From the NCBI GenBank assembly GCA_002390705.1, contig DGQA01000030.1:1-13325 (forward strand): a stretch of DNA of 13,325 bases. Reading direction: 5' to 3'. Shown one piece after another: positions 1 through 6,443 of this stretch; position 1 is the stretch's first letter; each line of letters starts with the position of its first letter. Made by a program: the position numbers and the translations under genes. The notes below the pieces were generated by a model. That model was not told the origin of the DNA. It made no database searches and saw only the letters and a program-made list of their open reading frames with translations. This DNA is from Actinobacteria bacterium UBA4426 (GTDB lineage: Bacteria > Actinomycetota > Actinomycetes > S36-B12).

Positions 1-1
1 A

Positions 2-208
2 TTCGTTCTAGAGGCTGTTTCGGTAATGGTACAAGTAATTTCTTTCAAATTAACTGGAAAAAGAATTTTTAGAATGGCGCCTCTGCATCATCACTTTGAA
101 ATGCTCGGTTGGCCGGAGATTCAAATTGTGGTGCGGTTTTGGATCATTCAGGGCCTGTGTATTGGGGCAGGGCTGACAATTTTTTACGCGGAATGGGTCC
201 GTGCCTGA
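2..208 (+). CDS. mraY: MraY, phospho-MurNAc-pentapeptide transferase (C-terminal 68 residues only)
   Basis: This is the 3' end of a gene whose start lies before the window. MraY is the integral membrane enzyme that moves phospho-MurNAc-pentapeptide from UDP to undecaprenyl phosphate, making lipid I on the inner face of the membrane. The visible part has the family's hallmark cytoplasmic histidine block (MAPLHHHFE, then GWPE) followed by the last hydrophobic helix (about 20 residues from IVVRFWIIQG to LTIFYAEW) and a short tail. The stop codon TGA overlaps the murD start as TGATG, so the two are very likely translationally coupled. The identification is secure; only the truncation limits what can be said. 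Confidence 0.95.
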   Translation, partial: FVLEAVSVMVQVISFKLTGKRIFRMAPLHHHFEMLGWPEIQIVVRFWIIQGLCIGAGLTIFYAEWVRA

Positions 209-1671
209 TGCAAAAGTGTGACGAGCTCACATCGCGGGAAGCGAACTGGTCATCCCTGCGGGTGGGTGTCTTGGGCCTGGGCGTCGCGGGTTTTGCTGCC
301 ACTGACGCCTTGATGCAATTGGGAGCGGATGTCAGCATTGTTGATTCAGCGGCAACGGATCCGGTCAACGAGCGGGCTGAAATTCTTGGCTCGTTAGGTG
401 CTCACACCTTTATCGGTTCCGCTGAATTACCAAGTGAGCACTTTGATTTGGTGGTGACATCCCCGGGATTGCCGCCGGGCCATGTTTTCCATCAGCAGGC
501 GGCACTAGCGAATGTCCCGATTTGGGGCGAGCTTGAATTGGCGTGGCGAATTCGCTCAAAAAGCGGGGCCGCCCCTTGGTTATGCGTAACCGGCACCAAT
601 GGCAAGACGACTGCAACGTTGATGCTCGATTCAATTCTGCGCGCCTCTGGGCTTCGCAGTGAAGCCGCGGGAAATATTGGTCATTCTCTCGTTGGGGTTG
701 TGATGCATGACGAACTGGACGTCATTGCGGTTGAAGTGGGTGCTCCGCAGTTGCCATTTATTCACACAATGAGCCCGTGGGCGTCTGTGTGTCTGAACCT
801 TGCCCCCGATCACATTGATCATTTTGGTGATTTTGATCAATATAGGAGCGCTAAAGCTCGAATTTACGAGCGAACCCAATGCGCGGCTGTGTACAACGGC
901 CACGAAGAGGCAACTATTTCCATGGTTGAAGCTGCCGATGTCTTAGAGGGTTGTCGCGCGATTGGCTTTACGCGTGGTATTCCGGCGTTGAGCGAGTTGG
1001 GCGTGGTTGACAAAGCACTCGTTGATCGGGCGTTCATTTCGAACCGGATGGACTACGCCCAAGAGTTGGCGTTGGTGTCAGATATTCATCCCGCTGCTGA
1101 ACACAACATTGAGAACGCTCTCGCGGCTGCTGCTGTGGCCCGAGCTTTCGGAACATTTGATTCCCCCGATCTCAATCGCGTCTCGCCAACGGCTGTACAA
1201 CAGGGGTTGCAAAATTTTGCTCCAGCACCGCACCGCAACGCAGTAGTGGCCAATGTTGATGGTGTTACATATGTCGATGATTCTAAGGCCACAAATGCGC
1301 ACGCAGCCGACACGTCTTTGTCCTCGTATCCATCGGTCATCTGGATCGCGGGAGGGCTGGCAAAAGGGCAGGATTTCGGTGAGTTGGTGCAGGCCCATGC
1401 TCATCGGATCAAATTGGCAATTTTGATGGGTTCTGATGCCCAGATTATTGCTGAGACCCTCACCCGACACGCACCAAATGTCCCAGTAATCACACTGGCC
1501 ACTAGGGACACTAGGGCAATGAGTGAGGCCGTCCAGATTGCGCGAGAGCGGGCCAAAAGAGGAGATACTGTGTTGTTGGCCCCCGGGTGTGCCTCATGGG
1601 ACATGTTCACGGACTTTTCACATCGGGGAGATTTGTTCGCAAGCGCGGTCACTGGCGGATTGATCGACTAA
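208..1671 (+). CDS. murD: MurD, UDP-N-acetylmuramoyl-L-alanine:D-glutamate ligase
   Basis: A cytoplasmic Mur ligase of 487 residues that adds D-glutamate to UDP-MurNAc-L-Ala using ATP. The N-terminal Rossmann-like domain starts with GVLGLGVAG. The central domain has the ATP-binding P-loop GTNGKTT at residues 129-135 (Lys133), then the PDHIDHFG block with the conserved histidines. The C-terminal domain has YVDDSKATN and IAGGLAKG, both typical of MurD. I chose ATG 208 because it overlaps the mraY stop (TGATG) and gives the usual length; an upstream in-frame ATG at 109 would run deep into mraY. The stop TAA overlaps the ftsW start. One oddity is that the conserved ELSSFQL segment, which contacts Mg2+ and substrate in characterised MurD enzymes, reads EVGAPQL here (residues 176-182). 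Confidence 0.97.
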   Translation: MQKCDELTSREANWSSLRVGVLGLGVAGFAATDALMQLGADVSIVDSAATDPVNERAEILGSLGAHTFIGSAELPSEHFDLVVTSPGLPPGHVFHQQAALANVPIWGELELAWRIRSKSGAAPWLCVTGTNGKTTATLMLDSILRASGLRSEAAGNIGHSLVGVVMHDELDVIAVEVGAPQLPFIHTMSPWASVCLNLAPDHIDHFGDFDQYRSAKARIYERTQCAAVYNGHEEATISMVEAADVLEGCRAIGFTRGIPALSELGVVDKALVDRAFISNRMDYAQELALVSDIHPAAEHNIENALAAAAVARAFGTFDSPDLNRVSPTAVQQGLQNFAPAPHRNAVVANVDGVTYVDDSKATNAHAADTSLSSYPSVIWIAGGLAKGQDFGELVQAHAHRIKLAILMGSDAQIIAETLTRHAPNVPVITLATRDTRAMSEAVQIARERAKRGDTVLLAPGCASWDMFTDFSHRGDLFASAVTGGLID

Positions 1672-2897
1672 TGCCCCTTCACACCCGACCTGCACCGGGA
1701 AGACTCCAAAAAATCGCCGATGCCTACAAAAAATCGCGGTTCGCGTTACTCGCAGAACACCCGCTGAGCACTTACTACTTAATCATGGGATCCGCCCTGT
1801 TGCTGCTTTCACTCGGACTGGTCATGGTGCTGTCCGCATCATCGGTGGAGAGCGTTCGAGTATTCGGCTCCGCCTACGTATTCGCTCAACGGCAAGCGTT
1901 ATTTGCAGTCGGCGGAGTAATTGCTCTAATTTTCGCAGTACGTTCGTCAATTCAGTTCTGGCGCAAAAGCGCTTGGGTCTTTCTCGCAATTGCGTTCGGA
2001 CTGCTGGTTAGTGTCCTGATCTTTGGCGTCGAAGTTGCTGGGCAGCGAAACTGGATTGAAATTTTTGGACCATTTAGATTGCAGCCCAGTGAATTTGCCA
2101 AGCTGGCACTAGTCGTGTGGGGGGCTGAGGTTCTCACTCGCAAGGATCGGCATGTTCCGACATGGAGAAACATTTTAGTCCCAATTGTTCCCATCGCTGG
2201 GCTCATGATGATCCTGGTTTTGTTTGAGGGGGATTTTGGTAACACGTTGATGCTCGCCGCAATCTTGTGCGGCGTGTTGTTTGCAGCGAGGGTGCCCTTT
2301 CGATTATTTGCACTATTCGGGGGCATTGGTCTGATCGCAGTGTGGGTGCTGACCCTCGCTGCCCCCTACCGCATGGAACGGATCGCCAATTGGCTCAACC
2401 CGGATTCGGATCGACTCGGATTCGGTTGGCAGGTAACCCAAGGGCAGTACGCATTGGGGACTGGCGGCGTATGGGGAGTCGGACTTGGCGGCAGCCGCGA
2501 GAAGTGGGGCTCATTGCCAGAGGCGCACACCGATTTTATTTTCCCAGTAATTGGCGAAGAACTAGGCTTGGTGGGGACATTTGCAGTCTTGCTTCTCTTT
2601 GGAATTTTGGCATTCTCGATTTTCCGATTAAGTAAAAATGCACAGGAGCCATTTGTGCGCCTAGCTGCTGCGGGCGTGGGTTCTTGGATTGTGATCCAAG
2701 CGGTCATTAATATAGGAGCCGTACTGGGAATTTTGCCCGTTACCGGAGTGCCTCTTCCCCTAGTGTCCTACGGTGGATCATCTTTAATTCCTACTTTGAT
2801 CGCCATTGGGATGTTACTGGCATGTGCTCGCAACGAACCGGCCGCGCGTCGCATTATTCGGCGTCGGCAGACCGCCGCCGCCATGCGCAGACGCTAA
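1671..2897 (+). CDS. ftsW: FtsW, SEDS-family septal peptidoglycan glycosyltransferase
   Basis: A 408-residue polytopic membrane protein of the SEDS family, which polymerises lipid II into glycan strands at the septum with a partner class B PBP (FtsI, not in this window). After a basic cytoplasmic N-terminus of about 35 residues come roughly ten hydrophobic segments. Family motifs are GQRNWIEIFGPFRLQPSEFAK, which marks SEDS proteins, the extracellular loop PEAHTDFIF whose Asp (residue 288) matches the proposed catalytic aspartate, IGEELG, and the terminal PLVSYGGSS block. ATG 1671 overlaps the murD TAA (TAATG). The usual SEDS segment LQPDLGT reads LFEGDFGNT here. FtsW is preferred over RodA because of its place in the dcw cluster between murD and murG. 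A gap of 40 bases follows. Confidence 0.95.
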   Translation: MPLHTRPAPGRLQKIADAYKKSRFALLAEHPLSTYYLIMGSALLLLSLGLVMVLSASSVESVRVFGSAYVFAQRQALFAVGGVIALIFAVRSSIQFWRKSAWVFLAIAFGLLVSVLIFGVEVAGQRNWIEIFGPFRLQPSEFAKLALVVWGAEVLTRKDRHVPTWRNILVPIVPIAGLMMILVLFEGDFGNTLMLAAILCGVLFAARVPFRLFALFGGIGLIAVWVLTLAAPYRMERIANWLNPDSDRLGFGWQVTQGQYALGTGGVWGVGLGGSREKWGSLPEAHTDFIFPVIGEELGLVGTFAVLLLFGILAFSIFRLSKNAQEPFVRLAAAGVGSWIVIQAVINIGAVLGILPVTGVPLPLVSYGGSSLIPTLIAIGMLLACARNEPAARRIIRRRQTAAAMRRR

Positions 2898-2937
2898 CGT
2901 CAAAAATGACCAAGGAATCGCTAATGATGGAAAGTGC

Positions 2938-4017
2938 ATGGTGAAATTCGTTCTGGCTGCGGGCGGTAGCGCGGGTCATGTGTATCCGGCAATAAACACT
3001 GCCCGAGCCATTCTTGATCTAGATCCACAGGCAAACGTCACGATTATGGGAACAGAACGCGGTCTGGATGCAGATTTGGTTCCACCGACTGGACTTGCGC
3101 TTGAGCTGCTACCTTCTGCGCCGTTTCCGCGTAAGCTCGATGGCCAAGCTTTCAGATTTCCCCCCAAATTTATCGCGTCAGTGCATCTGGCTCGCAGGTT
3201 CCTCAAAGCACACTCAATCGATGTTGTGATTGGGTTTGGCGGTTACGCCAGTGCCCCTGCCTACCTAGCGGCCAAAAGCCTCGGTCTGTGCATCATCGTT
3301 CATGAGGCGAATTCGACCGCCGGGATTGCAAATAAGTTGGGTGCCACACTTACCCCGCATGTGGCCGCGATGTTCGACGGAGTCATTTCTGGGGCACGGG
3401 TGATCGGGATGCCATTGAGCACTGACATAGTGGAGCTTGATCGGCATCAAGGTCAGGCCAAGGCCCGCGAATATTTTAATCTCCCGAAAACTGGGCCAGT
3501 ACTTCTCGTTTTCGGTGGCTCCCAGGGTGCCCAATCTATTAATGCTGCGATCGAGGCAGCATTGCCACAACTACTTGCGGCGGGGGTGAGTGTCTTACAC
3601 GCCGTTGGCACGGGAAATATTGGCGCAAGCGGCCCAGTGATCGATTCTGCCGGGGTCGTGTACCGAACCGTGCCGTTCATTAGTCGCATGGACCTGGCCT
3701 ATTGCGCGGCTGATTTAGTTGTAGCTCGGGCTGGCGCTATGACCGTTGCCGAAATTGCGACGGTAGGCGTTCCCGCAGTTTTTGTTCCACTTCCCATCGG
3801 TAACGGTGAACAAAAAAGAAATGCCCAAGCTTTGACTAGCGCGGGAGCAGCTATTGAAATTGAAAACTCAGCGTTTACCCCGGACACGGTTGTGAGCAAA
3901 GTTTTGCCTTTGGTTCTCGATAATCAAATGCTTACCAAAATGGCGGAGACAAGGCGCGAGATGAGCCCAACTAATGCTGCCAAGGAATTGGCCGTTTGGG
4001 GGTTATCGTGTCCATAA
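2938..4017 (+). CDS. murG: MurG, lipid II-forming GlcNAc transferase
   Basis: A GT-B fold glycosyltransferase (359 residues) on the inner membrane face that adds GlcNAc from UDP-GlcNAc to lipid I, giving lipid II. The N-terminal domain opens with the glycine-rich loop AAGGSAGHVYPA (residues 7-18, with the conserved His14), then GFGGYASAPAYLAA and HEANSTAGIANK. The C-terminal domain has GGSQGAQSIN and the UDP-GlcNAc-binding region VARAGAMTVAEI followed by NGEQKRNAQ. Length is normal. ATG 2938 was chosen because it lies just before the glycine loop and has a purine-rich GGAAAG at 2929-2934; GTG 2941 is the next codon and cannot be excluded. The gene follows ftsW after 40 bases and precedes murC by 34 bases. 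Confidence 0.96.
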   Translation: MVKFVLAAGGSAGHVYPAINTARAILDLDPQANVTIMGTERGLDADLVPPTGLALELLPSAPFPRKLDGQAFRFPPKFIASVHLARRFLKAHSIDVVIGFGGYASAPAYLAAKSLGLCIIVHEANSTAGIANKLGATLTPHVAAMFDGVISGARVIGMPLSTDIVELDRHQGQAKAREYFNLPKTGPVLLVFGGSQGAQSINAAIEAALPQLLAAGVSVLHAVGTGNIGASGPVIDSAGVVYRTVPFISRMDLAYCAADLVVARAGAMTVAEIATVGVPAVFVPLPIGNGEQKRNAQALTSAGAAIEIENSAFTPDTVVSKVLPLVLDNQMLTKMAETRREMSPTNAAKELAVWGLSCP

Positions 4018-4035
4018 GAACATCGTCACAATTGA

Positions 4036-4041
4036 TGAGGA
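4036..4041 (+). promoter_or_regulatory. Shine-Dalgarno sequence fixing the murC start
   Basis: GAGGAG ends 10 bases before GTG 4052. It decides the murC start in favour of this GTG over the upstream in-frame ATG at 3974, which lies inside murG and would add 26 residues with no family similarity. Confidence 0.75.
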
Positions 4042-4051
4042 GTGGGCTCGC

Positions 4052-5461
4052 GTGAGTTTGCAGGACTTGGGTCAGGTCCATGTTGTAGGGATCGGTGGCG
4101 CCGGCATGTCGGGAATTGCCCGAATCCTGGCTGCCCGCGGGGTGCGGGTCAGTGGATGTGATGCTAAGGACTCGCGTCGTCTTGCCGCGTTAGCCGCGGT
4201 GGGTGTTGAGACCATGATTGGCCACTCGTGCAGGCACGTAGATGCAATTGACACCGTGGTGATGTCAACCGCCATTCCTGCAAATAATCCAGAAAGAATC
4301 GAGGCCGTGGAGCGCGGTAAGCGGGTTTTGAACCGCGCAGAGGCACTGTCAGCAATCATGGCCGGATTCACCGGGATAGCCGTCACGGGAACACACGGGA
4401 AAACAACGACCACTTCGATGATGACCGTCGCTCTGCAACATTCGGGATCGGATCCGTCGTTCGCAATCGGTAGTGAGCTAAACGAGACTGGGTCCAATGC
4501 CCATTTAGGCACGGGAGAATTGTTTGTAGTTGAAGCTGATGAAAGTGATGGCACCTTCCTGTATCTGGACCCAACAGTTGCAATTGTGACCAATGTCGAG
4601 GCAGATCACCTTGACCATTGGGGGACATTTGATGCAATCGAACAAGGATTCCTTGACTTTGCACTGGGCATTCGAGATAGAGGCGGGTTTGTGGTGGCGT
4701 GCTTAGACGATCCGGGTGCGGCTCGTCTCATCAAGGGAGCGCTAGCCGCCGGCGTTGATATCCGCACCTACGGGGAGGACCCCGAGGCAGATTTTCACAT
4801 GGTGGATGCCAGGCCGTCAGCATCGGGCTGGAGCTTTGACACCGCACATCAGGGAGTGCGCTTGGGGCGGGCTGAGCTTCAGGTTTTTGGCCATCACAAT
4901 GCACTTAACGCACAAGCTGTTCTTGTTGCGATGATCGGCATGTCGTACACGGTGCAACAGGCAATAAGGGGAGTGAATCACTTTAGCGGGACGCGTCGCA
5001 GATTTGATTTTAAGGGAAAAGCCGGTGGCGTCCGGGTGTACGACGATTACGCTCATCACCCCACTGAAATCACTGCAACACTGCGAACAGCGCGTGAGAT
5101 TGTCGGCCCTGGGCGCGTGATCGTTGCGTTTCAGGCGCATCATTACTATCGCACGGCATTATTTTCCCAAGAGTTCGGAGTCGCACTTGCCTTGGCCGAC
5201 AAAGTCATCGTGTTGGAAGTTTTTGCACCAGGGGAGACTCCGATCCCCGGAGCCAGCGGGCAAACTATGGCAACGAATGTCCCCCTCCCTCCCGAGTGTG
5301 TAATTTTCGAACCTTCATGGTCAGCGGTGGCCCAAGATTTGGTGGAGGATGCGCAGAGCGGCGACATCATCATGACATTGGGTGCTGGAGATATTGGTCT
5401 GATTGCTGCTGAAGTTGTTCAAAGATTGCAAGAACGTGAACCTGGTCATGACAATGCATGA
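4052..5461 (+). CDS. murC: MurC, UDP-N-acetylmuramate:L-alanine ligase
   Basis: Cytoplasmic ATP-dependent ligase (469 residues) that attaches L-alanine to UDP-MurNAc, the first step of stem peptide assembly and upstream of MurD in the pathway. The N-terminal nucleotide-fold domain begins VHVVGIGGAGMSG (residues 9-21). The P-loop GTHGKTT is at 113-119 with Lys117; the histidine in the loop separates MurC from MurD, which has Asn there. VEADESDGTFL and NVEADHLDHWG follow. The C-terminal domain has SGTRRRFDFKG, YDDYAHHPTEI and FQAHHYYRT, all standard for MurC. The start is GTG 4052, supported by GAGGAG at 4036-4041. The end overlaps the ftsQ start region, suggesting coupling. No D-Ala-D-Ala ligase follows, as is usual in actinobacterial clusters. 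Confidence 0.97.
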   Translation: MSLQDLGQVHVVGIGGAGMSGIARILAARGVRVSGCDAKDSRRLAALAAVGVETMIGHSCRHVDAIDTVVMSTAIPANNPERIEAVERGKRVLNRAEALSAIMAGFTGIAVTGTHGKTTTTSMMTVALQHSGSDPSFAIGSELNETGSNAHLGTGELFVVEADESDGTFLYLDPTVAIVTNVEADHLDHWGTFDAIEQGFLDFALGIRDRGGFVVACLDDPGAARLIKGALAAGVDIRTYGEDPEADFHMVDARPSASGWSFDTAHQGVRLGRAELQVFGHHNALNAQAVLVAMIGMSYTVQQAIRGVNHFSGTRRRFDFKGKAGGVRVYDDYAHHPTEITATLRTAREIVGPGRVIVAFQAHHYYRTALFSQEFGVALALADKVIVLEVFAPGETPIPGASGQTMATNVPLPPECVIFEPSWSAVAQDLVEDAQSGDIIMTLGAGDIGLIAAEVVQRLQEREPGHDNA

Positions 5462-6233
5462 TGTCATGAGCGCCGTAAAAAGCGATGCGAAGACAAGCAC
5501 CAAAGGGCATTCAGAATCCAAGGACTTCACCGCGTATCAATTGAAAAAACGTAAGGCTCGAATCTGGTGGCTGATCATCCCTGTACTAGTTCTCAGTGCT
5601 GGAATCATGATTTGGTTGCTGTGGTTTTCACAAGTATTTGCGGTGAAAGAATTTCGAGTGGTGGGCTCCCGTGAGGAAATTCTTTCAGCTGAACAAATTG
5701 CTCAGGTGCAAGCGGCCGCCAAGATTAAAATAGATGACCGGATTGCCACACTTGATACCGATGCAGCGGCCCAAGCCATTGTTGAAATTCCGTGGGTGTC
5801 AGCTGTTGAGGTGCGACGCGGTTGGCCCAATGAGGTAGTAGTAGCCCTAGATTTACGGATTCCCTTAGCGCGGGTAGAAGGTGTGGATGCGAGCCAAGGA
5901 GTTGACGCTCAAGGGATTGTTTTTGACTATTCCAACCTTGACGGATTACCCCTGATTCAAGCATCGGGAGCCCCGCTTGTTGCGGCGGTCAAAGTCGTTG
6001 CCGCTATGCCGAAAAATTTGGCCAAAAAAGTCGTACGGATCAGTGCTAACTCGATTGATAGCATTGAAATTGACCTGAAGTCGGGATCCACCGTGAAGTG
6101 GGGCAGCGCGGATGAGCCAGAGTTCAAGGCGACCGTTCTGAACGCATTGTTATCGCGCCGGGCCCAGATTTACGATGTCAGCGCCCCTGAATTGCCGACC
6201 ACGACCGATGAAAAGGGGCGGAAAAAGTCGTAA
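5448..6233 (+). CDS. ftsQ: FtsQ, POTRA-domain divisome protein
   Basis: A bitopic membrane protein of about 261 residues that bridges early and late divisome proteins (it is known to bind FtsB/FtsL in other bacteria). A basic, Lys/Ser-rich cytoplasmic tail of about 38 residues precedes one transmembrane helix (residues 39-60, starting IWWLIIPVLV). An extracytoplasmic POTRA domain begins near VFAVKEFRVVGS, with the typical ATLDTDAAAQAIVEIPWVSAVEVRRGWPNEVVV-like region shared with the family, followed by a beta domain. The start is uncertain: in-frame ATGs lie at 5448, 5454 and 5466, none with a good Shine-Dalgarno, and the first two overlap the murC stop at 5459-5461. The stop TAA overlaps an ATG (TAATG at 6231-6235) that opens only a 42-codon frame, not ftsZ. 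Confidence 0.9.
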   Translation: MTMHDVMSAVKSDAKTSTKGHSESKDFTAYQLKKRKARIWWLIIPVLVLSAGIMIWLLWFSQVFAVKEFRVVGSREEILSAEQIAQVQAAAKIKIDDRIATLDTDAAAQAIVEIPWVSAVEVRRGWPNEVVVALDLRIPLARVEGVDASQGVDAQGIVFDYSNLDGLPLIQASGAPLVAAVKVVAAMPKNLAKKVVRISANSIDSIEIDLKSGSTVKWGSADEPEFKATVLNALLSRRAQIYDVSAPELPTTTDEKGRKKS

Positions 6234-6263
6234 TGCAGGGTCAATCGAGGCCTCTGACGGAAC

Positions 6264-6277
6264 GTTTTTCGAAAAAC
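6264..6277. repeat. Perfect 14-bp palindrome in the ftsZ upstream region
   Basis: GTTTTTCGAAAAAC is its own reverse complement. It lies 30 bases after ftsQ and 167 bases before ftsZ, upstream of the candidate promoter at 6301-6330. It could be an operator for a dimeric regulator or a small A/T-arm hairpin. There is no direct evidence of function. Confidence 0.5.
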
Positions 6278-6300
6278 TTTGGAAAATCGGCACTTCCGAC

Positions 6301-6330
6301 TTGCGCTTTACCATCCGGACCGTCTAAGGT
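6301..6330 (+). promoter_or_regulatory. Candidate vegetative promoter for ftsZ
   Basis: TTGCGC (6301-6306) and TAAGGT (6325-6330) are 18 bases apart. They resemble the TTGNNN / TANNNT pattern of actinobacterial main sigma factor promoters. Transcription would start near 6337, giving a leader of about 105 bases. ftsZ often has its own promoters within the dcw cluster, so the position is sensible, but the match is modest and overlaps the inverted repeats described separately. Confidence 0.3.
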
Positions 6331-6361
6331 CCGCGCGGCCATAAGCGGACCATTTGCTTAG
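6316..6361 (+). repeat. Two overlapping, mutually exclusive inverted repeats in the ftsQ-ftsZ spacer
   Basis: CGGACC occurs at 6316-6321, its reverse complement GGTCCG at 6328-6333, and GCGGACC again at 6345-6351. The middle copy can pair with the first (6 bp, loop 6322-6327) or with the third (GGTCCGC/GCGGACC, 7 bp, loop 6335-6344). The second pairing can be lengthened by CTAA/TTAG across an internal bulge, with CTAAG at 6324-6328 and CTTAG at 6357-6361. This arrangement suits either alternative RNA folds or a triple protein-binding site. Function is inferred only from symmetry. Confidence 0.5.
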
Positions 6362-6374
6362 CCTCTGGTAGAGG
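6362..6374 (+). repeat. Small hairpin in the ftsZ leader
   Basis: CCTCT (6362-6366) and AGAGG (6370-6374) form a 5-bp stem with a GGT loop. It directly follows the overlapping repeat pair and adds to the structured character of the ftsZ leader. On its own it is weak. Confidence 0.3.
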
Positions 6375-6397
6375 TTGAGGGTTTGTGGCGCAGGAGT

Positions 6398-6419
6398 TCG
6401 ATGGACCCCCTTCCATCGA
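6398..6419 (+). promoter_or_regulatory. 8-bp hairpin just upstream of the ftsZ ribosome binding site
   Basis: TCGATGGA (6398-6405) and TCCATCGA (6412-6419) form a perfect 8-bp stem with loop CCCCCT. It ends 10 bases before the Shine-Dalgarno sequence at 6430-6436. There is no U-run, so it is not an intrinsic terminator; a translational or mRNA-stability role is more likely if it acts at all. Confidence 0.5.
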
Positions 6420-6429
6420 CATGAACGGA

Positions 6430-6436
6430 AAAGGAG
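6430..6436 (+). promoter_or_regulatory. Strong ftsZ Shine-Dalgarno sequence
   Basis: AAAGGAG lies 7 bases before GTG 6444. It is the best ribosome binding site in the window and fixes the ftsZ start at GTG, against the in-frame upstream ATGs at 6375 and 6420-6421. Confidence 0.85.
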
Positions 6437-6443
6437 AGCGGCC

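Noticed and set aside
109..207. Longer murD reading frame starting at ATG 109
   Set aside because: It runs through the mraY coding sequence; the added residues have no MurD similarity, while ATG 208 overlaps the mraY stop in the usual coupled way.
1501..1516. Tandem ACTAGGG repeat in murD
   Set aside because: It encodes Thr-Arg twice in the reading frame with a 9-base period; two short copies inside a conserved gene are readily explained by chance.
2226..2252. FtsW segment LFEGDFGNT in place of LQPDLGT
   Set aside because: The Asp and Gly that define the SEDS segment remain and the flanking residues vary among actinobacterial FtsW proteins, so I do not treat it as unusual.
6234..6443. A missing ftsA between ftsQ and ftsZ
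   Set aside because: Absence of ftsA is normal for actinobacteria, where SepF (encoded here at 9094-9693) anchors FtsZ.
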